Of a stretch of 64,000 nt of DNA, positions 47,232-56,082 are shown in pieces; position 1 is the first letter of the stretch; the number at the start of each line of letters is the position of its first letter. The notes beneath the pieces were generated by a model. The model was not told where the DNA came from, made no database searches, and saw nothing but the letters and a program-made list of their open reading frames with translations. Position numbers and translations under genes: made by a program. Origin of the DNA: Nocardiopsis alba DSM 43377 (GTDB taxonomy: Bacteria; Actinomycetota; Actinomycetes; Streptosporangiales; Streptosporangiaceae); the NCBI RefSeq assembly GCF_000341225.1, contig NZ_ANAC01000005.1, forward strand, positions 62,001 to 126,000, given 5' to 3'.

Positions 47232-48068
47232 ATGGACCACGAACCCGTGTTCGCGCGTCGGTGGCCCGGACGGTACGCGCTCCGGGTCCGTGACCTCCTC
47301 CTCACGTTCGCCACGGCCCTGCTCGACCTCCTACTGCCCTCCCTCTGCGCGGGCTGTGGCGGGACGGAGGGACCTCTCTGCCCCGACTGCCGGACGCTGC
47401 TGGCACGCGGTCCGCGCCCTTGCGCGCCGCGCGCGGGGTGCCCACCGGTGTGGGCGGCCGGAGGCCACGCCGGTCGCGAGCGACGTGTTCTGCTCGCCTA
47501 CAAGGAGCACGGCGACGTCCGGTTGCTGCGCCCCTTGGGGGAGCGGCTGGCCCGTACCCTGCTGGCCTCCCGCCGCACGGGGCCGGACGTTCTCCTGGTC
47601 CCGGTCCCGGGCCGTCGAGGCGGTGCCCCTCGAAGAGCCGTGCCCCGGTTGGCGCGCGCGTGCGTCCTGTACTCGGGCCCTCGGGCCACCCTCGGGGTCG
47701 CCCCCGTCCTGCGGTACCGCCACACGGCGCGCGGCCAGGTCGGACTGGGGCGGGCCGAACGTCTGGCCAACCGGGTGGGGACCCTCGAGGTCGTTCCATC
47801 CGATCGGGGCCGCGCCCGGGGGCCGCGGAGCCGATCCGGTGGTGTCGTGGACGTACGAGGGCGCAGGGTCGTGGTCGTGGACGACGTGCTCACCACCGGG
47901 GCGACGCTTCTGGAGGCGACCCGCGCGCTGCGCGAGGAGGGCGCGCGGGTGATCGGCGCGGTGGTCCTGGCCGAACGGGAACGGTCGGCCCGGCCTTCGG
48001 GCCGGCGTCCTACATCGGCCGGCCGATCGGATCCGAGGCCGGAAAGAAGGTTTTACAAAGCCCCCTGA
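47232..48068 (+). CDS. ComF-family phosphoribosyltransferase-like protein
   Basis: A 278-residue protein. It opens with a hydrophobic run and a zinc-ribbon-like LPSLCAGCGGTEGPLCPDC (CXXC pairs). The phosphoribosyltransferase domain ends with the PRPP loop VVVVDDVLTTGATLLEA. In naturally competent bacteria ComF supports DNA uptake; elsewhere its role is unclear. ATG 47232 is chosen as the nearest start to the conserved part, with only a weak ribosome-binding site. The last about 30 residues are Arg/Ser-rich and unlike the family. It follows lpqB by 84 bases and precedes an 821-base gap. Confidence 0.88.
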   Translation: MDHEPVFARRWPGRYALRVRDLLLTFATALLDLLLPSLCAGCGGTEGPLCPDCRTLLARGPRPCAPRAGCPPVWAAGGHAGRERRVLLAYKEHGDVRLLRPLGERLARTLLASRRTGPDVLLVPVPGRRGGAPRRAVPRLARACVLYSGPRATLGVAPVLRYRHTARGQVGLGRAERLANRVGTLEVVPSDRGRARGPRSRSGGVVDVRGRRVVVVDDVLTTGATLLEATRALREEGARVIGAVVLAERERSARPSGRRPTSAGRSDPRPERRFYKAP

Positions 48069-48889
48069 ACAGGCGAAAAGTGCCTATTTGTAAGGCTTGA
48101 CGATGATTTTCGGTTGCCCGAGGCCCTCTTCACTACCTGACAGACGGGCCAGGACAGGTTACGGTCCAGGTATGGCACCCGTCCGGGTCCGTGGTTGCGC
48201 CGGACATTCGAAGCCTCCGGGAACACCGGAGGACTTCGCCGGCAAGCCGATGCCAGGCGCAGGCGAAACGGCCCACGTAAGGCGACTTTTCGTCGACCGA
48301 TCACGGTGCGCCTTAGAGGTAAGTCCTGCCCCACTGAGGGTCCCGATGTCCCTCATGACAGGGAGAAGAGCAGTAGTCGCGTTCAAGAGCGGCGACACTC
48401 TCAGCAGGCGGATGTGGGGACGAAGACCAGGTCGGCCGGACGGGTGGCATGCCGACGTGCGAGGGTTCGTCGTTCCCGGAGCCACGGCTCCGGGGGTGCG
48501 GGCCCCCACACGGTCTTTCGCCGCGCCCCGACCCCCCTGTTCCGGGGCCGTCCCCGGCCGTGACGCGCTCCACAGCGAGGTCCGGGCGACGACGCCCTCC
48601 CGCCTCCGGTGGGGGCCGGAGACCGTTTTCCGTTCCTCTGTGGGGCTTTCCATCTCAAACGCGATGAAAGTCCTTATTCGCAACTCACGGGACCTGGGCA
48701 AACATGTACGCGGGGCGGGTGATGACCCCGCCTCCGATGGGTATACGCACTTCCAAGCGAGCCGAGCCCCGGCCGAGGCCGGGCACCGACGGAAGGGGGC
48801 CGACGCGTCATACCCCTCCTCGCCACGGGAGGGGAGCAGAGCCAGCCTGGCCGTCGCCTTCACGACGGCCACGCGATGAAGGGGGTCCT
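48069..48889. other. Long gap upstream of hpf
   Basis: Eight hundred bases without a credible gene; all frames read as Arg/Pro/Ser-rich junk. It contains AT-richer pockets at about 48090-48115 and 48640-48690 and several hairpins. The best, 48209-48238, is a 12-pair stem with one bulged A and a GAACA loop. It is the expected place for the hpf promoter and a long leader. I matched no known riboswitch core. Confidence 0.55.
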
Positions 48890-49564
48890 ATGGACATCAT
48901 CGTCAAAGGTCGACGCACCGGTGTGAGTGAGAAGTTCCGACAGCACGTCGAGAACAAGCTCGACAGGCTCTCCAAGTGGGAGCGCAAGGGCATGAGCGTC
49001 GATGTGGAGGTGTCCCAGGAGCGCAACCCCAAGCTCGCCGACGTCCGCGAGCGGGTTGAACTGACCATCCACTCGGACGGACCCGTGATCAGGAGCGAGG
49101 CCGCCTCCATCGATCGTCATGGCGCCCTCGACCTGGCCATCGACAAGATCGAGGCCCGTCTCCGCAAGGCCGCGGATCGCCGCAAGGTCCACCGTGGCAG
49201 CCGTACTCCCGTCTCCGTGGCGGCCGCGACCGCCGATCTCCCCGGGGACCTGGCCTCATTCGCCCCGACGACCACCACGACGGCACCCCCGGCCCAGCGC
49301 GAGGGGGAGGAGGAGATCGACGGCGTCGAGGTCGACGGTCGCTTCTCCGGCGAGTTCGTCGAACTCGATACCCAAGGGGACGTTCCCGTGATCGTGCGGG
49401 AGAAGGTCCACCGGGCCAAGCCGATGAGCATCGACCAGGCGCTGATGGAGATGGAACTGATCGGGCACGACTTCTACCTCTTCCACGACGAGGTCAAGGA
49501 CACCCCGAGCGTCGTCTACCGCCGTAAGGGCTTCGACTACGGTGTCCTGCGCCTGACGGACTGA
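48890..49564 (+). CDS. hpf: Long-form ribosome hibernation promoting factor
   Basis: A 224-residue HPF. Residues 1 to about 105 are the S30AE domain (MDIIVKGRRTGVSEKFRQHVE, WERKGMSVDVEVSQERN), which binds at the 30S decoding centre. A linker rich in Thr/Ala/Glu (about 115-150) leads to the C-terminal dimerisation domain (IVREKVHRAKPMSIDQALMEMELIGHDFYLF, YRRKGFDYGVLRL). Long HPF joins two 70S ribosomes into 100S dimers in stasis. AAGGGGG lies just before ATG 48890; longer in-frame starts lack support. Three hairpins follow. Confidence 0.96.
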   Translation: MDIIVKGRRTGVSEKFRQHVENKLDRLSKWERKGMSVDVEVSQERNPKLADVRERVELTIHSDGPVIRSEAASIDRHGALDLAIDKIEARLRKAADRRKVHRGSRTPVSVAAATADLPGDLASFAPTTTTTAPPAQREGEEEIDGVEVDGRFSGEFVELDTQGDVPVIVREKVHRAKPMSIDQALMEMELIGHDFYLFHDEVKDTPSVVYRRKGFDYGVLRLTD

Positions 49565-49574
49565 CCCCATCCCA

Positions 49575-49603
49575 TCCCGTCCCGGTGACCGATCGGGACG
49601 GGA
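49575..49603. terminator. First of three hairpins after hpf
   Basis: TCCCGTCCCG (49575-49584) pairs with 49594-49603; ten pairs, nine-base loop. It lies 11 bases after the hpf stop. Confidence 0.65.
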
Positions 49604-49614
49604 CCACCTCGAAG

Positions 49615-49655
49615 GCCGATCGCGGCGGACCGGAACAGGGTCCGCCGCGATCGGC
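49615..49655. terminator. Second hairpin after hpf
   Basis: A perfect 17-pair stem, 49615-49631 with 49639-49655, and a seven-base loop. Very stable because nearly all pairs are G-C. Confidence 0.75.
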
Positions 49656-49657
49656 GC

Positions 49658-49700
49658 GGACGGGCCCGCGTGCCTCGCCCCCGGGCACGCGGGCCCGTCC
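49658..49700. terminator. Third hairpin after hpf
   Basis: A perfect 17-pair stem, 49658-49674 with 49684-49700, and a nine-base loop. It ends eight bases before the stop of the convergent gene, so it may serve that gene. Confidence 0.75.
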
Positions 49701-49707
49701 TTCGAGG

Positions 49708-50233
49708 TCAGGCGCGATAGGCGTCGGTGGAGCGCTTGATCCGGTGCAACGGCGTCTGGTGCGGTTCCTCCGGCTCGTCCCGGGGCGGGTCGAGGACCAC
49801 GTCGCTCAGGATGTCGCAGGACACCGCCACCACCAGCGCGATCACCATCAGGACCGCTCCGATGACCAGGAGCACCACCGAACCGCCCAGGACGATGCCC
49901 AGGCCGCCCAGGGCGAACCCTATGAAGGCGAGGGCCACCCCGACCCAGGAGGCCGCGCGGCCCCGGTGGCCGCTGCTCGGAGCCAGCGAACCCCCCTGGC
50001 GCTGGAAGCCCCGGATGTGTCCCCGACGATCCTGCTCGTCGTCGGTCGGTCGGTGCCCCTCCCAGACCAGCGCCGGGTCGATCTCCTCGCTGGGCCGGGG
50101 CGGGGTGCGGCGGGGCCCCCCGACCCCCCTCGACCACCGTCTCGATCACCTCGGCGGGAGTGCGGGGGAACGACGTCTCCCGGTCCCCGGCCTCCGCGCT
50201 CTTGGGCTCCTCGTGCCTTCTTCCCCCACGCAT
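49708..50233 (-). pseudogene. Small two-helix membrane protein gene with apparent one-base frameshift
   Basis: ATG 50233, behind GGGGGG, starts an acidic segment (RHEEPKSAEAGDRETSFPRTPAEVIETVVEGG) that runs out of frame at two six-C runs (50116-50121 and 50124-50129 on the plus strand). Dropping one base there joins it to the other frame: PRRTPPRPSEEIDPALVWEG, then GHRGRAASWVGVALAFIGF, two membrane helices and a tail ending STDAYRA. That frame alone has no start except an internal GTG at 49938. The product would be about 174 residues, a small two-helix membrane protein like those with HG-X-PA-W motifs in actinobacteria. The break is either a homopolymer sequencing error or a real mutation. 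Function unknown. Confidence 0.65.
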
Positions 50234-50548
50234 GTCGTCCCCCCGGTCGCGCTTGCGTCGTCGAGCGTCACCGCGGGACGGAGCACCGCATGGAACGCTC
50301 CTTCACCCATTGCACTACCCGGTGAAATGCGCGACTCTGCACAAATATTGAGAAAAGGGCGGGAACATCCGCCCCCGTTCCACTCGTTCGGCAAGAGGGC
50401 GGGAATCGGGCCACGGTCCTCTAGGATGTAGGCCCGAGGACCCAGGATTCCCCCTGACCTCCGTGGCCACGGAAGCACGGTCAGCGGGCCCGACCCGTCT
50501 CTCCGCCTCGGGTGGAGCCGACCGCGATCTGCGAGGAGCGCATAGGAA
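50234..50548. other. 315-base gap upstream of secA
   Basis: No supported gene. It carries the promoter region of secA and of the divergent membrane-protein gene. A TAGGAT -10-like hexamer stands at 50422-50427 without a clear -35, and an AT-rich spot lies at about 50340-50360. Confidence 0.5.
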
Positions 50549-53392
50549 GTGCCAGGCATACTCGACAAGCTCCTGCGCGCGGGTGAAGGTAAGATCCTGC
50601 GCCGGCTCAAGAAGTACAAGGACCAGGTGAACCTCCTCGAGGACGACTTCGTCGACCTCAGTGACGAGGAGCTGCGCGGTCTGACCCAGGAGTACAAGGA
50701 CCGCTACGAGGACGGCGAGTCCCTGGACGACCTCCTCCCGGAGGCCTTCGCGACCGTCCGCGAGGCGGCCAAGCGCACCTTGGGCCAGCGCCACTTCGAC
50801 GTGCAGATCATGGGCGGCGCCGCCCTGCACCTGGGCAACATCGCCGAGATGAAGACCGGTGAGGGCAAGACCCTGACCGGAACCCTCGCGGTGTACCTCA
50901 ACGCTCTGGCCGGCAAGGGCGTCCACGTCATCACCACCAACGACTACCTGGCCCGACGCGACGCCCAGAACATGGGTCGCGTCTACCAGTTCCTCGGCCT
51001 CGAAGTCGACGTGGTCGGTCCCCAGATGACCACCACCGCCCGCCGCAAGGCCTACCAGGCCGACATCACCTACGGAACGAACAACGAGTTCGGTTTCGAC
51101 TACCTGCGCGACAACATGGCGCTCTCGCTCAAGGACACGGTCCAGCGCGAGCACTACTTCGCCCTGGTCGACGAGGTCGACTCCATCCTCATCGACGAGG
51201 CGCGCACCCCGCTGATCATCAGCGGGCCCTCCGAGCAGAACTCGCGGTGGTACTCCGAGTTCGCCAAGATCGCTCCTCGTCTGAAGAAGGACGAGGACTA
51301 CGAGGTCGACGAGAAGAAGCGCACCGTCGGCATCACCGAGTCCGGTGTCGCCAAGGTCGAGGACTGGCTGGGGATCGACAACCTCTACGAGGCGGTCAAC
51401 ACCCCGCTGATCAGCTTCCTCAACAACTCCCTCAAGGCCAAGGAGCTGTACCGCAAGGACAAGGAGTACATCGTCAAGGACGGTGAGGTTCTCATCGTCG
51501 ACGAGTTCACCGGTCGTGTCCTGGCGGGTCGTCGCTACAACGAGGGTATGCACCAGGCCATCGAGGCCAAGGAGCGCGTCAAGATCAAGGACGAGAACCA
51601 GACTCTCGCCAAGGTCACGCTCCAGAACTACTTCCGCCTCTACGAGAAGCTCGCCGGCATGACCGGTACCGCTCAGACCGAGGCGGCCGAGTTCTCCCAG
51701 ACCTACGGCGTCGGCGTGGTGCCCATCACCACCAACAAGCCGATGATCCGTGAGGACGTCAAGGACGTCGTCTACAAGCACGAGGACGCCAAGTTCCAGG
51801 CCGTGGCCGAGGACATCGCCGAGCGTCACGAGGCCGGACAGCCCGTCCTGGTCGGTACCACCAGCGTCGAGAAGTCCGAGTTGCTCTCTCGGATGCTGAA
51901 GCGCGAGGGCGTCCCGCACGAGGTCCTCAACGCCAAGAACCACGCCCGTGAGGCCGCGATCATCGCGCGCGCGGGCAAGCTGGGTTCTGTCACGGTGGCC
52001 ACCAACATGGCCGGTCGCGGTACCGACATCATGTTGGGCGGCAACCCCGACTTCCTCGCCGACGAGGAGCTCCAGAAGCGGGGCCTGAGCCCGCTGGAGA
52101 CCCCGGAGGAGTACGAGGAGGCCTGGCCGGAGGCCCTGGCCAAGGCCAAGAAGGAGTTCGAGACCGAGCACGAGAAGGTCGTCGAGGCCGGCGGTCTGTA
52201 CGTGCTGGGCACCGAGCGCCACGAGTCGCGTCGTATCGACAACCAGCTTCGAGGCCGTTCCGGTCGTCAGGGTGACCCGGGCATGTCCCGCTTCTACCTG
52301 TCGCTCCAGGACGACCTGCTGCGTCTGTTCAACTCCAGCCGTCTGGAGGTGTTCATGAACCAGCTGAACATCCCGGACGACCAGCCGATCGAGTCCGGCA
52401 TGGTGAGCAAGGCGATCGCCTCCGCTCAGGGCCAGGTCGAGACGCAGAACTTCGAGATCCGCAAGAACGTCCTCAAGTACGACGAGGTCCTCAACCGGCA
52501 GCGCAAGGTCATCTACGCCGAGCGCCGCAAGGTCCTGGAGGGACAGGACCTGCGCGACCAGGTCGTCGAGATGCTGGAGGAGGTGCTCCGCGGCTACGTC
52601 GTCGAGGAGACCTCGCGCGGCGACGCCGACGACTGGGACCTCGACAAGCTCTGGCGGGCCTTCAAGCAGGTCTACCCGATCGGGTTCACCGTCGACGAGT
52701 TCATCGAGGAGAACGGTGACCTGCACTCGCTGACCGCCGAGCTCATCGCCGAGCGCGTGGTCGAGGACGCCAAGAGCGCCTACGACAAGCGTGAGGCCGA
52801 CCTGGGCGAGGAGGCGATGCGCGAGGTCGAGCGTCGCGTCATCCTCCAGGTGATGGACCGCAAGTGGCGTGAGCACCTCTACGAGATGGACTATCTCCAG
52901 GAGGGCATCGGCCTGCGCGCGATGGCCCAGCGCAACCCGCTGATCGAGTTCCAGCGCGAGGGCTTCGACATGTTCCAGCAGATGCTGGAGGCCATCAAGG
53001 AGGAGTCGGTCGGCTACCTCTTCAACGTCGAGGTCCAGGTCCAGAAGAAGCAGGAGCCCTCTCTCACCGCCGCCGCGGCCGCGCAGACCGCGACCTCCGT
53101 CGGAGGGGCCTCGGGCGCGACCGCCGTGGCCACGGCCGTGGACGAGGACACCGAGGCCGCCGAGGCCGCTTCTCCCGAGACCGAGGCGGAGCCCGCCGAG
53201 GACGTCGTCGTCCCCGGTTTCGGCGAGGGACAGCCCGAGCGTCTCCAGTACTCGGCTCCGAGCGAGGACGGGACGGTCGAGCGCCACAGCGAGACCGCCG
53301 ACGAGTACGCGGGCACCTCGCGCAACGAGCCCTGCCCCTGCGGTTCGGGCAAGAAGTACAAGAAGTGCCACGGAGCCCCCGCCACCAAGTAG
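50549..53392 (+). CDS. secA: Preprotein translocase ATPase SecA
   Basis: A 947-residue SecA, full length for SecA1. Walker A is [12 protein letters not shown]; the DEAD-like box is [19 protein letters not shown]2 has [18 protein letters not shown] and [18 protein letters not shown]. The C-terminal linker is Ala/Glu/Thr-rich, and the zinc-binding [14 protein letters not shown] sits at the end. It drives export through SecYEG from the cytoplasmic face. GTG 50549 is preceded by AGGA. The hpf-secA adjacency is common in actinobacteria. A strong hairpin follows at 53405-53450. Confidence 0.98.
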   Translation: MPGILDKLLRAGEGKILRRLKKYKDQVNLLEDDFVDLSDEELRGLTQEYKDRYEDGESLDDLLPEAFATVREAAKRTLGQRHFDVQIMGGAALHLGNIAEMKTGEGKTLTGTLAVYLNALAGKGVHVITTNDYLARRDAQNMGRVYQFLGLEVDVVGPQMTTTARRKAYQADITYGTNNEFGFDYLRDNMALSLKDTVQREHYFALVDEVDSILIDEARTPLIISGPSEQNSRWYSEFAKIAPRLKKDEDYEVDEKKRTVGITESGVAKVEDWLGIDNLYEAVNTPLISFLNNSLKAKELYRKDKEYIVKDGEVLIVDEFTGRVLAGRRYNEGMHQAIEAKERVKIKDENQTLAKVTLQNYFRLYEKLAGMTGTAQTEAAEFSQTYGVGVVPITTNKPMIREDVKDVVYKHEDAKFQAVAEDIAERHEAGQPVLVGTTSVEKSELLSRMLKREGVPHEVLNAKNHAREAAIIARAGKLGSVTVATNMAGRGTDIMLGGNPDFLADEELQKRGLSPLETPEEYEEAWPEALAKAKKEFETEHEKVVEAGGLYVLGTERHESRRIDNQLRGRSGRQGDPGMSRFYLSLQDDLLRLFNSSRLEVFMNQLNIPDDQPIESGMVSKAIASAQGQVETQNFEIRKNVLKYDEVLNRQRKVIYAERRKVLEGQDLRDQVVEMLEEVLRGYVVEETSRGDADDWDLDKLWRAFKQVYPIGFTVDEFIEENGDLHSLTAELIAERVVEDAKSAYDKREADLGEEAMREVERRVILQVMDRKWREHLYEMDYLQEGIGLRAMAQRNPLIEFQREGFDMFQQMLEAIKEESVGYLFNVEVQVQKKQEPSLTAAAAAQTATSVGGASGATAVATAVDEDTEAAEAASPETEAEPAEDVVVPGFGEGQPERLQYSAPSEDGTVERHSETADEYAGTSRNEPCPCGSGKKYKKCHGAPATK

Positions 53393-53404
53393 CGGTTCCG
53401 TATC

Positions 53405-53450
53405 CACGCGCGCGGGCGCGGCCCCGGAAGGGACCGCGCCCGCGCGCGTG
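53405..53450. terminator. Bidirectional hairpin between secA and the Lrp-type regulator
   Basis: Arms 53405-53421 and 53434-53450 pair over 17 bases, almost all G-C, with a 12-base loop that can pair further. It separates convergent genes. Confidence 0.8.
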
Positions 53451-53464
53451 TGCGTTCGCGGGGT

Positions 53465-53917
53465 TCAGGACGGTAGGGGGCGGTCCTGGACGACGTGTTT
53501 CATGACCAGGGTCGAGCTCAGGCGTTGGACCCCGGGCAGGGTGGCCAGCGCCTCGTCGTAGAGGGTCCGGAAGGCGGCGAGGTCGGCGCTGACCACACGC
53601 AGCAGGTAGTCGGGGTCGCCGAACAGACGCTCGGCGCGGACCACCTGGGGTATGGCGGCCACGGCCTCCTCCAAGGCGATGACGGTGTCCCGGTCCTCTT
53701 GGAGCATGGTGACGAACACCAGGGCCTGGAAGCCGAGCCCCACGGCCTCGGCGTCCACGAGGGCACGGTAGCCGCTGATCACCCCGGAACGTTCCAGTTC
53801 GCGCAGGCGACGGTGGCAGGGGGAGACGCTCAAGCCCACCCGGTGGGCCAGTTCGGTGACACTGAGGCGGCCGTCCTCCTGGAGCTCCGCAAGAATCTTC
53901 CGGTCAACGATATCCAT
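53465..53917 (-). CDS. Lrp/AsnC-family transcriptional regulator
   Basis: A 150-residue protein with an N-terminal helix-turn-helix (DIVDRKILAELQEDGRLSVTELAHRVGLSVSPCHRRLRELE) and a C-terminal RAM ligand-binding domain (VFVTMLQEDRDTVIALEEAV, GDPDYLLRVVSADLAAF). It forms dimers or octamers and senses amino acids. ATG 53917 is the conserved start. It is divergent from a LysE-type exporter gene 117 bases away, the usual arrangement for Lrp-controlled amino-acid export. A GAATATTC palindrome (53921-53928) next to its start may be an operator. Confidence 0.93.
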   Translation of the reverse strand: MDIVDRKILAELQEDGRLSVTELAHRVGLSVSPCHRRLRELERSGVISGYRALVDAEAVGLGFQALVFVTMLQEDRDTVIALEEAVAAIPQVVRAERLFGDPDYLLRVVSADLAAFRTLYDEALATLPGVQRLSSTLVMKHVVQDRPLPS

Positions 53918-53920
53918 GGC

Positions 53921-53972
53921 GAATATTCTTCCACTCAGGGCGGAGTTCCGCGCAAACAGTGGAACCATATTC
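53921..53972. promoter_or_regulatory. Possible Lrp operator between regulator and exporter
   Basis: AT-rich GAATATTC (53921-53928) and a related ATATTCGG (about 53967-53974) sit about 46 bases apart in the divergent gap. They are plausible sites for the adjacent Lrp-type regulator. Confidence 0.3.
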
Positions 53973-54034
53973 GGTCGTTTTGAGACTACTCTTCCCCTCT
54001 GAACTGGTCTTTCGGGGGGAAGAGGGGTCCTGCT

Positions 54035-54652
54035 GTGGGCGCGGGAGCGGTCGCGACGTTCTGGACGGTGTCGGTCCTGTTGGTCATGGTGCCGGGCGCC
54101 GACTGGGCGTACGCGATCTCGGCGGGGCTGAGGGACCGCTCGGTCCTGCCCGCGGTCGGCGGCCTGGTGATCGGCTATGTGGCGCTCACCGCGGTGGTGG
54201 CCGGCGGGGTCGCCGCCCTCGTCACCGGTACTCCGGGCCTGCTCACCGGCCTGACCGTCCTGGGGTCGGTCTACCTGATCTGGCTGGGAGCGGCCACCCT
54301 GGCCCGGCCCGCGGTGCCGGGAGTGGGCGCCGGGGACGAGACGTCGGGCTCATGGGTGGCGCGGATGGTCACCGGGACCGGGGTGAGCGGACTCAACCCC
54401 AAGGCGCTCCTGTTGTTCGTCGCGCTGCTCCCACAGTTCACCGACCCCGACGGGGGATGGCCCCTGGCCGCGCAGATCGGCACCCTGGGCCTCGTGCACA
54501 CCGCCAGCTGCGGTGTGATCTACCTGGGGGTGGGGGTGCTGGCTCGGCGGGTCCTGGGCGCCCGCCCGGCGGCGGCCCGCATGGTCACCCGTGTCTCCGG
54601 GGCGGCGATGGTGATCATCGGCGCGGTCCTGTTGATCGGCCGCCTCCTCTGA
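54035..54652 (+). CDS. LysE/RhtB-family amino-acid exporter
   Basis: A 205-residue protein with six membrane helices. Family signatures are VMVPGADWAYAISAGLRD near the N-terminus (usual form PGP; here PGA) and GTGVSGLNPKALLLFVALLPQF in the middle. It would export an amino acid. GTG 54035 is preceded by AGAGGGG. It is divergent from the Lrp-type regulator, which probably controls it, and convergent with the SIS gene. Substrate unknown. Confidence 0.92.
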   Translation: MGAGAVATFWTVSVLLVMVPGADWAYAISAGLRDRSVLPAVGGLVIGYVALTAVVAGGVAALVTGTPGLLTGLTVLGSVYLIWLGAATLARPAVPGVGAGDETSGSWVARMVTGTGVSGLNPKALLLFVALLPQFTDPDGGWPLAAQIGTLGLVHTASCGVIYLGVGVLARRVLGARPAAARMVTRVSGAAMVIIGAVLLIGRLL

Positions 54653-54665
54653 TCCACGGCATGCC

Positions 54666-54698
54666 GAAGGGCCCCGGAACGATGTTCCGGGGCCCTTC
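54666..54698. terminator. Perfect 15-bp bidirectional hairpin
   Basis: GAAGGGCCCCGGAAC (54666-54680) pairs exactly with 54684-54698 around a three-base loop. It lies between the convergent exporter and SIS genes. Confidence 0.85.
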
Positions 54699-54707
54699 GA
54701 CGTCGTC

Positions 54708-55751
54708 TCAGGAGGTCTGGGTGACCTTGTTGAGGCCCCGGGGCACGTCGGGGTCGTAGCCCAGACGGCGGGCCAGACGCTCGGTGAGCAGCTGGGCGGG
54801 GACGATCAGGTTCATGGGCGAGACCCATTCGGGCACGTCGGGGACGGGCACCGAGAGGTCGCTCGCGGCGGCCAGCGCCTCGCCTCCACCGAAGCCGAAG
54901 ACCGGGGAACCGGCCGAACGGGCCCGCTCGGCCAGGGCCACCGTGCCCTGGAGGGTCGGCCCGTCGGGGGCGGCCATCAGCAGGGTGGGCGTCCGCGGGT
55001 CCACGACGGCGATGGGGCCGTGCAGGAGGTCCGCGTAGGACATGCCCATGGCGTGGGTGTAGCAGGCCTCCTTGAGCTTCAGGGCGGCCTCCAGGGCGGT
55101 GGAGAAGGCCAGCCCGCGCCCGGAGATCACCGCTCCCTGCACGGCGACCATCCGCTCGACGATCTCCTCCAGAGCGTCGGTGGGGGCCGCGAGAGTCTCC
55201 TCGATGCCCTGGGGGACCAGCTCCAGCTCGCCCGGGTCCAGCTTCGCGCCCAGACCCAGGGCCAACACGGCCAAGGCGGCGAGCTGGGTGTTGTAGGTCT
55301 TGGTCGCGGGAACGGCCAGTTCCTTCCCGGCCCGGGTGACCAGGGCGACGTCGGCCTCCTCGGCGAGCGTGGAGTCGGCGCCGTTGGTGACGGCCACGGT
55401 TCGGGCGCCGCAGTCGGCGGCCCAGCGCATGGTGTCGACGATCTCCTCGGTCTTCCCGGACTGGGAGATGGCCACCGCGAGCACCTTGGACAGGTCGAGT
55501 CTGGATCCGTAGACCGTCGCGACGGAGGGGGAGCCCAGGGTGGCCAGGCGGCCGGTGTGCACTTGAAGCAGGTAGCCGCCGTAGACGGCGGCGTTGTCGG
55601 AGGAGCCCCGGGCGATGAACAGGACGTGTTCGGTCTCGCGTCCCAGGGCCTCGATCTCCTTGCGCAGGGGTAGGAGTTCGGAGAAGGTGCGGCGCAGAGC
55701 CTCGGGCTGCTCGGCGATCTCCGCTCGCATCACGCTCGTCTTGGTGGTCAT
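54708..55751 (-). CDS. Double-SIS phosphosugar isomerase/deaminase (GlmS-C / NagB-II-like)
   Basis: A 347-residue protein with two SIS domains. First: FIARGSSDNAAVYGGYLLQ and SQSGKTEEIVDTM. Second: SGRGLAFSTALEAALKLKEACYTHAMGMSYADLLHGP. It lacks the glutaminase half of GlmS, so it probably deaminates or isomerises an amino-sugar phosphate such as glucosamine-6-phosphate (inference, supported by the PTS next door). ATG 55751 is the conserved start. It is divergent from the GntR regulator; a palindrome lies between them at 55905-55926. Confidence 0.9.
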   Translation of the reverse strand: MTTKTSVMRAEIAEQPEALRRTFSELLPLRKEIEALGRETEHVLFIARGSSDNAAVYGGYLLQVHTGRLATLGSPSVATVYGSRLDLSKVLAVAISQSGKTEEIVDTMRWAADCGARTVAVTNGADSTLAEEADVALVTRAGKELAVPATKTYNTQLAALAVLALGLGAKLDPGELELVPQGIEETLAAPTDALEEIVERMVAVQGAVISGRGLAFSTALEAALKLKEACYTHAMGMSYADLLHGPIAVVDPRTPTLLMAAPDGPTLQGTVALAERARSAGSPVFGFGGGEALAAASDLSVPVPDVPEWVSPMNLIVPAQLLTERLARRLGYDPDVPRGLNKVTQTS

Positions 55752-55883
55752 GGGGAACCTTCCCAGGTGGTGTACGGGCGCTCCTGGATGGGCGCCGGGG
55801 GCCGCGCCGGTGGATCGGGAACGGCGTGGGGCCGGTGTTCCGGCCGCCGTCGTATCGCTTCGGATCCGGTGCGTTCGGGTGGA

Positions 55884-55913
55884 TTGACACAAAGGTCGAA
55901 GCTGTGGTCTAGT
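55884..55913 (+). promoter_or_regulatory. Candidate promoter of the GntR regulator
   Basis: TTGACA (55884-55889), 18 bases, then TCTAGT (55908-55913). The -10 falls inside the palindrome at 55905-55926, so binding there would block it. Confidence 0.5.
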
Positions 55914-55926
55914 CCGGACTATACCA
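55905..55926. promoter_or_regulatory. DasR-type operator palindrome
   Basis: TGGTCTAGTCC and GGACTATACCA form a 22-base inverted repeat with one mismatch. Its ends match the half-sites of the Streptomyces DasR site (AGTGGTCT and AGACCAGT), but the halves lie about ten bases further apart. A second, weaker match is near 55982. It probably binds the GntR protein encoded downstream. Confidence 0.6.
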
Positions 55927-56082
55927 GTCGAAACCCGGAAGAGCCGGTGAACACCGGATGCCGGGACCCGTCGCGCGCTAGGGTCTAGGTCGTGTTTTTT
56001 CGGGTCATGACGTGCCTGCGAGAACATCAGGAGAGCACTTCCCGCTCCGACCCCGCCCGCCGAACCAGAAGGCCTCCCGACC

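Larger units (their letters stand above)
55752..56082. other. 331-base divergent gap of the amino-sugar module
   Basis: No supported gene. It holds the operator-promoter at 55884-55926 and a second GGTCTAGGTC sequence near 55982-55991. The remaining DNA is GC-rich leader. Confidence 0.6.

Noticed and set aside
48097-48879. Long open frames on both strands in the gap before hpf
   Set aside because: The translations are Arg/Pro/Ser-rich with no domain, helix pattern or good ribosome-binding site. High GC alone gives such frames.
50365-50400. ECF-type promoter (GGGAAC, 18 bases, CGTT) upstream of secA
   Set aside because: The spacing is one or two bases longer than known ECF promoters and such short motifs are frequent by chance.
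50315-53407. A 1030-codon frame antisense to secA
   Set aside because: It is a codon-bias shadow of secA, which is certain.
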